Assembly (NCBI RefSeq): GCF_033807575.1
Contig: NC_084726.1
Span: 11,284,001-11,348,000 of the forward strand
Direction: 5' to 3'
Source of the DNA: Cydia pomonella
Taxonomy: Eukaryota; Arthropoda; Insecta; Lepidoptera; Tortricidae
Length of the DNA: 64,000 bases
The notes beneath the pieces are model-generated. The model worked only from the letters and a program-made list of their open reading frames with translations, was not told where the DNA came from and did not search any database. Below are positions 46,001 through 58,000 of the stretch, piece by piece. A program made the translations under genes and the position numbers. The first letter of the stretch is position 1; each line of letters opens with the position of its first letter.

Positions 46001-49000
46001 CTTTCTTTCTGGTTTACACTCAACATTGCAGCGACGAACTAGAATTATGATTTATTTTAATCGGAGTGCGGCGAAGGCGTGCACCAAAGAGCATATAATC
46101 ACTACGTTTTAAGAGACGGGACTTCCATACTAGCGAGTGGAATCCGTTTGTTTCGCAAATCATTACCAAAATGTACGACAAAGAACTGTCAAAGAACCAT
46201 AGTACCAACATAAGCAATTTAAATAGTGTAGTACGCTACACGCTTGCGTTTCTTATCGATATCGATAAAATGGGGAGGGTTGAAATATAGACTCTTGTCT
46301 ACAAATTTTGTACTCGAAATCAAGTTAGGATCGAGTCCACATTTAAGTTGTGTTATATAGTGGATAGTTCTATGAGTGGACTAATACGTGGTCGAGCTTA
46401 ATGTGGACTCGATTTTTTTTTAGAACACCTTGTTGTTCTTCACCACTAGGAAGGATCAAAGTAGCACTTTTTTTCCCTACTAGGAGGGATCACTTTTTTC
46501 CTCTTTTTGCATACTGCTTAGGTTAAATTATTTAATTTAATTACCATTAATTAAATTTATTTATTTATTTGTACCATAATAATTTCCTCATAGGTGATGT
46601 GAAAAGCAGTATGTAAATTTATCACGTGGTAGCAAAAATATTTCCACCTTAGGGTGGTATTCCACCTATCCAATTTCTTGGTCCAATTGGACAAAGAAAT
46701 TGCATAGGTGGAATACCACCCATAGGCGTTAACAATTGAATCCCTCACTACGCTAGGATTCTATTTTAGAATACCTCGTTACACTCAGATTGTAATTATA
46801 AAACCCTTCACTATTTTTTTTCTTATTTTTTTTTTATTAAAAGCACTATTTTCAAAATGATCTGCAGATACATGTTTCAATAAATGTAACTTTTCTATGG
46901 GAAGATGTGTCAAGTCTTCGTTCCCAACAAATTTAACCCACTGCCTGCATCTGAAAACATACAGCCTTGGTTATGTACAGTTTATATTCCAAGTGTTTGC
47001 TAATGAGATGATCAACTGATTATTTAGCGCTAATATGCATCTATAAATCAAATCAAATATGTTAAATAATGACCATTAATGCATAGATGATAGATAATTT
47101 TCCACTGAAAATCTTAGACGAATTAATTTTGTGTCATATTGCATGCAAGTTCTCAGGAAACTTCACATATTTTATTTAATTACTTACACTGATATACAAA
47201 TAAACATACAATTATCGATAGTTTTAGTACATCCCTAGTTCACAACTAAAAATAATATAAAATATCAAATTTTCGATGTGTTTAAAGCCTGCTGCACCAA
47301 AATAAGGTCAAAAGTATCTAAAGCAATACGTACCGGTCTTTATCAAAGGGAAATTTCGCCATAAAATCCCTTTTTTGTGATTTTCTCGAGTGGCTCGCTT
47401 GCCACATATTTCACACTTAGTAAACCGTTTTCTCGGTGGCATTGTAACAAACTCGTTCTTTACTCTGATCACGGTTCACTATTTTCGATATTTTCACTAA
47501 ATAATAAAGAAATTGCACGAAATACCCGAACAAAACATTGAAGCCTTCATAACAAACAAAACAATTAGGCTGACAGTTGACTTGATGTAAACTTGACAGA
47601 ATAAATAGCACTGACGTTTTATTTTTCTTCGTTGGCAAAGATTTGCGAAACAAGTTCCATACAAAACTTATTTTGTTCCTAGTTGCGTCAGCCTGGCGTG
47701 CACTCGCGTACAATGGCAGACGAAGTTTTGTTTACTTCGCTAGATGGCGCGGTAGTCGGGCCGGGACAATGCTTTGGGATAATGTTAATTGTCATCTCAA
47801 AAGATGCCGCCACATACACGAGAAATATATTTTCTTTCTTAAATGTGTTGCTTTGTACGTAATAAAAAATACCTATTTAAATATATATATAAATTAATTA
47901 ATACTAATCTGTTCCTCTACGGAACAAATGTTATTCCATAATGATCTGCGATGTTGATGCAGCGGTAACAATTGGGTACTTTATGTTCGCGATTTACAAA
48001 CATAATTTGGTAATTTCTAAGTATGTTTTGAGAAAATATTTTACAGTAGCATAATATGGCATAAAAATACAGCCAAGCCAGTCAAAATCGGCGGACCAAA
48101 AGTCCGAAGAAAGATTTTAAGTTACCTAGTAGCCATTCGTCAAGTCAAATTCTACGTTAAGACGAAGGCGCATAGGTAACGAATATATAGGGTACAAATA
48201 TATTTTAATTTATCTAAATTTCTGAAACTAAAACTGAGCCATTTTGTTTTATGATGTCCTCGGAAGAACGCATAAAAACTTGGTTCAAAGTTACCATTTT
48301 TTGTATTTTTAAACAAATTTTCAACAGTGGACCAATAATTTTCGAAAAAATATATTAAAACAAAAAATTTAAACTATGACAAAGACCAATTCTTTAGCAC
48401 GCTGATAGACATTTCCATAGGCCAGTGCCTCACGGTTTGCAACCCCAGCCGTAGGTTTGTTATTTGGTTTAAGTATGATTATTAAGTTGATATCTTCTAC
48501 TTATAAATAAATTATAGGAAAACATCGTGAGAAAATCAGACTAGTCCCAACAAGACCTAGTTTGATTGGGGTATGGCAGTCGCTTTCGTAAAAACTAGTG
48601 CCTACGCCAAATCTTGGGATTAGTAAAGTTGTCAAGCGGACCCCAGACTCCCATGAGCCGTGGCAAAATGCCGGGACAAGAAGAAGGGCTAGGAAGAAGA
48701 AGATCTACTATAAATAATGAATTAATTAAGTCTTACTAAAATTGACATTTTCCTCGTTGTATCGCAAGACTTATTTGTTGAGCGAGGAAGCTGCCGGCTC
48801 TGCATCTCACCGCATAATCCTTTTAGATAGTTCCTTAAACAGGTTAAGGGCGCTCGGACCCCACGGACCAAGGGTCTCGACGCCAAATCGTACGAAGTTG
48901 TATTCGGCGCCCAGACCCCTATATTTAGTTTTTTTTTTTTCGGCCGCCTCTGCCGCCGCACCAGCCTTAAGTGTCTTGGAGATGAGACGAGGCTAGGGTG

Positions 49001-52000
49001 TCAACACAAAATAAAGTATTGTGCTACCCTCACCTATATATATTTTTGGGATTTTTCAGACAACTGCTACACCGACTACTAGGACACCTGGCACTCGTCC
49101 TACTACAACGAAACGCTTTAAGTCATTATTTGTAAGTATACCCAGACACTACCACTTAGTCAATGCAAAAAGGCGCGAAATTTAAATTTTCTAGGAGAAG
49201 TCAACTCTTTGCGCCTACATTTTTGAATTTGCTTCCTTTTTATACTGACAAAGTGGGTACGCCAGAGTATAATTTCACTGCAATTTGTGTCTAGCTAGAA
49301 TACGATAATTAGTTAGTCCGACGTGTTTCAATCCTATATGAAGAATACTCCATTAAATTGTTTAGTTATTTAAAAATGACGATGACTCGGGAGTCACGCC
49401 AGAACGGCTCGGGTCCGGGCCGCCGAGCTCGCTTACACACTTGACTATAGGTTTAATTCCAAGCACTACTCTCATTCCGTCTGGCCCCTAAGCGCGCCGC
49501 GATCGGCCCTAGGCCTCGGAGCTCAGCCTTCGGCCTCGCTTTTTGTCATATTTGGAAATTGGTTCATTTGGCCCGTCCACATGACGTTTCTTATAAACCA
49601 TTGCGGCTGCGTCCTTGATACACCTTCCTGCATTTTTTATTTTATTTCAGGAATCAAATGAGTTTTTCAATCCAGATCTGAAGAAGGTAGGTACAATTTA
49701 TTAAGTTTAACAAAAGATTAAGATAGCAGGAAGATTAGGCTATAAAGCCCGTTTATTTAATGATGCCCACATGAAAAATTATTTTCAAAAAAATATGTTT
49801 TTTTGGCTCCTTTATAACAGATTGGTATTGAAACAGCCACCGAAAGTTATGAAAGAGCCAGTCTGTAATTCTATAATATAGTAAGTGTAAATCTAACGTA
49901 ACAATAATTGACATACGTTATAAACAAATTTTTTAATTATTATTTATAACAAAGAAATTTCCGAACATGTTTGGAAACAACATTACAGAGTAGCGTAATG
50001 TGGCTTAATACGAGTAATATAGCTAATATCAACTGAAATCATGAACACCATAGGCGTTGTCACTGTAAACATTTGTGTTTACAATTTGTATTGTTTTTAA
50101 CATTTCTTATTTCTTCGCATAATGGATTGGTTAAGTGCGAGGCAATCCCGGCTTTGAATTGGCCTCAAATATATTCCAAAATTTTTTTTTTTCAGAAAAC
50201 TACTGGTACTACTACCAGGACTTCAACAAAGACTTGGTACAAGCCATTACTGGTAAGTAAGCAGCTTCACAACGGATTTTTGGCAGCACCCTACGATACA
50301 ATTTTATTGTAGTTGACTTCAATTGGTTGGATCTTTACATTATCTAGTTTAACCTTTAGTTCTATTCGTCTCTATTCTTCAAAGGTTTGCACTTTTCTCT
50401 TAATTATATAATATTATTTTGGCGACATTTGTGTGGAGTCTCCTAGTGCGAGGGTTGAAAGTTTCATCTCCGCATGTGGCGTTTTAGCACATTTTTGTAG
50501 CATAAAAGTCGAACCCCGAAGAGCCGGGCACCCCAGTCCAGCTAGTCCCGCTTTCGAGCGAGCCAATAGGAAGAATCTAAATCACAATCGTTAAATTCTA
50601 TGCTCGGCTTTCCTATTGCTTAGCCTTCGGCCTTCCATGCAAGTACGCCAAGGTCAGACGCTCCGGGGGCCTCCGGGCCTTTCGGCCTATGTCGAGCTCA
50701 CTTATCTCACCTTCGACCTGGCCCATAAGCGCGCCGCGATCGGCCCTAGGTGGAACTCGGCCTTCAGAAAAGTAGGCCGAGGATCATGATCAGAGGCCTA
50801 GGTACCTCGAAAGACTAATTTCGTTATCTGCATCTCTATCGCTCGAATGAAAAGAGTAATTATTACTAGAGCGGCATAAACGAATTTCGATTTTCGCGGT
50901 AGGCTTCATTGCTATTGAAGGTTGGTCTTCACCCTGTTCACAGAATGTTTCTCTTAAACTATTGCGGCTGCGTCCCTGATACATCTGCATTTATTTTTTC
51001 AGAATTCAGATGAGTTTATGAGTAAGGATCCGAAGAAGGTAGGTACAATGTATTTATTATAACTACATTTCTTTCAAATTATACCTGCGGAGTAAACGAT
51101 TTTTTGGAACGTTATTGTTTTTATAAGGCCTAACATAGGGTAATAGGGTGCATGCAGAAAATTAGGCTTTACAGGCTTTCTATTTCTGCTCAAAGCAAAA
51201 ACGCATGACAGCATGGTTCAAAGAAGCATGTTTCAAAATAGTCCAAAAACGAACAGAGCTGAGAGATACCTAATATGTTCATGTAATAGATATTTTATCT
51301 ACCTGATTTTATTATATGAACAAGTTGCATTGCATTTTAAAACTGAAATATTTAAGTTTTCGAGTTGGATTGAAATATTAAAATTATCGCAACCATTCTT
51401 TGGAAAATCATGTCAATGTACAAAGTAACAAGGGAAAGTAAGACTTCCTACAACAAGAACAACTTTTAATAACGCTTTCTCTGTCAATCTCATAGAGAGT
51501 TCCATAAGAGTCATACGACCATCTCGTTTCGTCCTAGTATTTAATTTAAGGTGTTATTCAATTCAATAAGAAACTAAACAAATTCAAGTTTTGTGTTCAA
51601 TGCTCATTAAATTAAACACATTTTCAATGAATTACAGTTCTTTAAGGTATGTGTATGTAAAATGTAGTAATGTAAAAAGTTGGATAATTTCTGTTTTCGA
51701 TTTAAGTACAAACCTAATGTGGCCATTTCCGCACGAATTAATTGTTATGCATAAAACATGTACATGTTTGAGAAAATCTTATACAGTATTACAGTAAATA
51801 TGGCGCTGCCTATGAAGAAAATTTAATGGGGCATATTTATACTAAAACGTTGTACGATACACGTGCGAATAGGTAATTCGCAACTCGTATCGATACAAAA
51901 CACTCCTTTCTTGTCGTATATTAATTTATCGCCACTCGTTTTGAATTTCCTATTTTTCGCACTTGTATAATGTACTACACACATAATGTACTATTAACGT

Positions 52001-55000
52001 AGTTCAATGTAGCCCTGACACTTATTTTTATACTTTGAAATTAATATTTCTGTCTACTTTTTTTTTATACTACGTCGGTGGCAAACAAGCATACGGCCCG
52101 CCTGATGGTAAGCAGTCTCCGTAGCCTATGTACGCCTGCAACTCCATAGGAGTTACATGCGCGTTGCGGACCCTAACACCCCTCCCCCCTCGTTGAGCTA
52201 CATTAAGCTATAGGTAATTATTAACATAATGCATTAAAACGTGTGAAACTAGTGCGAGAACTCACTTGGAATAACCATTACTTGTATTATAACTAAATAA
52301 TAATTTAGTTATGTATTGTTAGGACCCTTTTAGTAAGACTACTCCTCGCACTATTATAAAGACTCTGCACAGGTCAATATTTGTAAGTAACTTCACTGCA
52401 GTTTGCGTTTAGCTAAAATACAATAATTATCCTACCCATTATCGACTATGGTGATGTGTGCTATCCTGACTTAAATGAAGAGCTACTTGACAAGTTGGAC
52501 CGTCTTCTTAATAATTGTATCCGCTTTATCTTCTGTCTCCGGAAATATGATCATGTGTCCTCGTTTCGTTCCCAGTTGGGCTGGCTCCCTATTCGTCAAC
52601 GGCGTAATATTCGTATGCTCTGCACTCTCTATTCCATTCTCAATGATCCACACTCCCCTGAATACCTTAAGTACTTCTTTCACTTTTATGGTGCTTCTCG
52701 TGACCGTCAATTTCGCTCTACTGGCAATCTCTCTCTTTCTATCCCCACTCATAGAACAAGCTTCATGTCTAACTCTTACGCCATTCAGGCAGCACGTCTC
52801 TGGAACGGTCTTCCCTCTAACATTAGAAAAGCTCCCAACAAGTTTGCTTTCAAAAAATCTTTGCGTGATTTATTTGCTGGCAGTTTAAAAATCAATTAAG
52901 TATCAGTCTCACGAATCGGTTATGTATATTATGTATATATATGTATATATATATATATTTATTTATTTATGTAATGTATGTATGTGTCTTTATGTATTTA
53001 AGTAGTTTATAATAAATTTATGTGTATTAGGACTCTAATTCTTTCAATAACAATTTCTTTTAGTTTTAAACGCGCCGCCTACAATCTTTTCTGCTTTGCC
53101 CTAAGGTTGACTGGTAGAGAATGCCTCATGGCATTAAGTTCGCCTTTTGTACATTAAGTTTGTCTTTTGTGCAATAAAGTTTTAAATAAATAAATAAATA
53201 AATAATTAGTAAGGTCGAGGTGTTTTAATCTTATATAAGGAATAAACTAACTAACTGTTTTGGCTCAGTGATCCAAAAAGTATCTTGGCCTCCGAAACGA
53301 GAGCGTGCCACCTGTCCCGTTCCTGCGCAACTTCCTGCCAGTTACTGGCGCGAAGCTGAAAAACGTTTTCCACTAACAAAATCTTAACAAATCACTTTTA
53401 TTTTGATCTCGATATTCTCGGTTTATAAGTTTCGCTTTTTCGAAAAAAACATTTTTTTTTCTGAAAAATTTGAAAAAAAAAAAGGAAAACCAACTTAGTT
53501 TTTTATTGTGTCAATAACATACTAATCAAAATCATGGAGAATGGAAAATATTTAGAAGTGGAATTTTTTTTTGGAAAATAGACGATCACGAGATTTACTT
53601 CCCTCTTAAATAAAAGTCAGAATAGCATTCGAAAATAATGTATCTTTCTTATCCAATGGCACTGTCTCACTCTTACGGTTTCGTTCCGATCCAAGCATTC
53701 GTCAATCTCACATTTCACGTACTACATTTATATTTTTTATTATTTCAGAAGACAGGCGAAATTGTCCTTAGTGGGCCAGAGGTATTTACAATGCAAAAGC
53801 TGTTTTTATTGAATTCCGTTTACTTTTATTATGGCACATTTGCCGAAATCGCAAAAACTAATTTGGATGTCCCAAAGAAATATGGTGCATCACATTAGTC
53901 GGACGGAATGTATGAAACAGCCAAAAAACTTTTCTCGACGGCATTGGTCCCATAATAAAAGCTGTTCAGTATGACCTATAAAGTCACTATTCTGAGTATG
54001 GCTGGAGATTAAAATTTCACCAGTATATAAGAAAATTAAGTCTTGCATCTATTAAACACTATTATGAAGATTATAAATTAAACATTGTTTTTAAAAATTA
54101 CAGCTCCTTAATTACTATATAGCTTAATTACTATATATTATTACACAATATAGCTAGCTTATTGTAAATACCGTCAAATGAGGTAACTGGGAACAGTTGG
54201 GGTAAGAATAGACAAAGCTCGGATATCTTTTATTGGACAAGCAGTAAATTTCTACAACAAAATTCCTGATCATCAATTTAAAATTTGCCAAAATATAAAT
54301 TCAAGAATATTTTCAAATATAAATTAATTGAAAAATCGTACTATAAAGTGTCGGATTATTTGGAAGATAAAAATTGGATAATTGTATCAGTCAACTAATT
54401 AAAAATATAATAATTTAAGGAAAAAATGTGCAATAATTTATGTACGGTTGAGGAAATTGATTCTTTAGCAATCTACGGTTCAAATAATTTTTGTTGTACA
54501 TACTTATGCTAAGAGCTGTCCAATGTAAAGTGAACCGTAAACTGCTAAAGAATCAATTTCCTCGACTGTACATACGTTTATCTTTGTATGCCTACATGGC
54601 GAAATAAAATTGAAATATTCCCCAATTATTTGAACGTGGTTGACGGGAGTGTACTTAAAATTAAAAAAAAGGAGTGTACTTTGTGCAATTTTTGAATCAT
54701 GATGTAGGGGACAATTATACAACTAGGTAGATTAGAACATACTCATAAAAACGTTGTCTATACTTACCCCATCTGTCCCCAGTTACCTCATTTGACGGTA
54801 AATAAAATAAACGCCAATAGGTAACTTTTATTTCCAGATTCAAATCAGTGGCGACAAAATTACTTTTGAATATTTTAATAAGAAACTTAGACAGGTCAGT
54901 GTTATATGTGTAATTAATTAATTAATATTTGGGGACAATCTTACACGAATCGACCTAGCCCCAAAGCAAAGCTTGTACTATGGGTACTAGGCGACGATAT

Positions 55001-58000
55001 ACACACGTATATATAGATAAATACATACTTATATATGTACATAGAAAACACCCATAACTCAGGAACAAATATCTGTGTTCATCACACAAATAAATGCCCT
55101 TATCGGGATTCGAACCCAGAACCATCGGCTTCATAGGCAGGGTCACTACCGACTAGGCCAGACTGGTCGTCAAACATTGCATTACTGTTCGTTTACTTAT
55201 ATTTTAGTATTGTATGTAGTACTCGATTTATACGATTAAAATAAATTCGTATTGATAATATATATTACAGTACATATGGGGCTACTTTATAGCACTAGTG
55301 CGAGAAGTAGCATATTACGTTACTGTGTCGAACATTTAAAGGGCCATATGTACTGTAAAACGTTGTACGATACATGTGCGAATAGGTAATTCGCAACTCG
55401 TGTCGATTTAAAACACTCCCTTCGGTCGTGTTTTAATTTATCGCCACTCGTTTCGAATTTCCTATTTTTCGCACTTGTATCGTAATGTACTATTTTAGAT
55501 TGCATCTAAAAAGACGGTATGTACCTATATATAGTTCAAAAAAACTACGACAAATAGTACACTATTGTCGAGGTTCGGAAGTAGCTAATAGGGAATATTA
55601 CGCGAAACTTTGCGTAGGGGGCGCCACTACCACAATCCATCACAATCTGAGGGTCTAACCGCGAAACAAGAAAATTGAAATTTTGTTATCTAAGCTCTCT
55701 ATCATTCTTGCATATTCGAGCGATGAAGAGGCATATAACTAAATTTCGTTTTTCACGTTTCTAGGTAGGCCCTTTGTAAACAAATCGTATTGATGCATCA
55801 ATGTCATATTTTATTATCTGTAAAATACTTGTCAAAAAACAGTTTAAGGCACTATGTAGAAGTTACTCTATGGTTTATGAAACGTGCTAGTGCTGCACTC
55901 TGGCGGCAAAACATTTCAGTAATACTCCCTATTGCTGGCTGAGGATTCGTTTTAAGCAGACGACCTTGGGAGTCCGTTTTATTGAATCTGAAGCCAGCAA
56001 GTATTAGCGTTCGACCCAAGTCATATCTATTGCTTTTCTCAAAAATGATGCAAGAAGTAGAAATAACATGGAAATATTTTACAGAAGCAACGTTCTTACG
56101 TATATATTTTCACAGAAAGAAGTAAAAACTATGAAAAGATTTGCTATCCCGCCTTTTTGTTTTTTTTTTTTAATAAAAGAAAACCAGCGTTTTTTTCTGC
56201 TGAAATCATCATGCCAACCTATTTGAGACAGCGAAATAGTGGCGGTACCAACATTATAATACCTACATAATAAGTACTGATCATCTATTTGGCTGTTTAA
56301 TGGACCTATGCCTTCATTTGATATGACCATTTCAACTGGAATTTGTATACAACATTGCAGTCGAAATCGAAACTGCAATGTTTTTAACTTTTTAATTTTA
56401 GCCTGACTATAAACAACGCACTTCGTGACTTATTTTTAAACGGCAAAGTCGATTTTGTCGTCCGTTTTTGAGAAAATATTCTTAATTCAACGCTAATGAA
56501 AGTTTCTAAAAAACCTTTTCTATACCTTTAAGGAAAAGTACATTGTGAAAACACACAAACAGTAACAGTATTTAATTATTACACACACATAAAACCAAGT
56601 TGACTTCATAACATTTAAAATATATATTTTTTTAGTTGGATAGATTGCAGAAAAAGTTTAAAAAGGAAGTGAGTACCTACTAATTATATAAGGTTGCTAT
56701 AATTTTAATAACATTAATTTCATCAGTATACAATTATTATAACTGAAGTAAAATTTATTTTGTGCTTACTATTGTCAAAGAGAATTTGAAATAGAGGTGG
56801 ATTGTCAAGGAAAATTTTGTAGCCACTGCTGTCTTTCGACACATGATTAAACCTTTTAGAACGCCATTTGACTTTGATCCATATTCTTTCACTAATATCT
56901 GTCGTTTAATATCAAAAAGTGGCGCCATCTTACCGGGCATCGGCTAAAGGTTGTGGCGCCATCACTCGAAACGATGCCGTCATACCTTTGGCCTTTTATC
57001 CCCGGGTAATTTCCAACTTCTACAGAATACAGAATGGGTGGGACATGAGATGGGCACTTGTTCCCCGCCTTAAATACCATTAAGTCACTCTTGAGCACAT
57101 TGTACTAGCCTGTGACAGGCCGTAGGATTTGCACTTCTCAATCAGTCCACGTAAACCACGTCAGCATAGCTAATGCTATTCTTCTGGATGGAAAGATCCA
57201 TCCTGTTACCCCCTGCTGGGGTATAGGGTTCGAACTGTTTTCTTCCACTGTCTCCAGCAGCTTGGGTAACCTCCTCCCACCCCATCCCCAATACACCCAA
57301 CTCTTGCTCCACGGAACAGCGCCGGTGTATCAGTTTTCTGGGCATCTTCCAGGTCAGGTCAGGGCCACTTTGGATAGGTGGGTGTCAGACTACTGCTATT
57401 ATTATACTACTATTATAAATAGGATTATTATATAATTTCAGATTTCTGAAAAGGAAAAGGACGAAGCTTTAAAGGTAAATTAAATATAATAATATGCTAA
57501 TATCCCCGAAATATAAACTTGCAATTCGGTGAAGATTCTTTTCGTTGTCTTGTTTCTGACCACTCTGTCACGATTGTATTTGTGTCTTCTATCAAATAAA
57601 TATAAAAGATGAGTGCTATTGCATGTATGTCTAACTAAATGGGACAACAAACAAGACAAAGAAAATCATTATGACCCAATTTGCAAAAGATTCCCTCCGT
57701 CCACTTTCTTCTTATCGTGCTTTCTTTCAAAAGTACTTGTTCCATCTTAGCGTTGTCCCGGTTTTTTGCCAAGGGCCAAGGCTGAAGGGAGCCTGGGTTC
57801 TACTTGGCGACTACGAGTAAGCTCAAAAATAGCACACTAGTACGGCTACCAGTTGGACACTGACATACTCGCGTGTATTTCTCTGCATATCGCTCGTTCT
57901 CGCATATTAGTAAGACTTGGATGTATAGATATCGTTTATTTGGTGTACAATGAAACTGAACCTATAATACATCTTATTCTATAACAATCTTACACCAAAA

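Larger units (their letters stand above)
41069..49059 (+). other. Intron 3 of micro-exon gene (8 kb, mobile-element island)
   Basis: Contains a LINE-like fragment (41640-42310), a Jockey-type LINE (42318-43206), a gypsy remnant (43219-44740), two LINE ends (44787-45137, 45150-45480), a hairpin MITE (46652-46721) and LINE tails (48400-49010). In 41069-41640, 45490-46640 and 46730-48400 I see no gene. A palindrome TATGCAGCTGTCGAGCTGCATA-like is at 45933-45954, and a 17-bp stem (ATCGAGTCCACATT) at 46332-46412. Confidence 0.5.

Noticed and set aside
53749..53898. Longer exon 9 running to the stop at 53898
   Set aside because: Possible as intron retention, but it would end the protein early and leave the downstream exon series unexplained; the short exon fits the phase-0 pattern.
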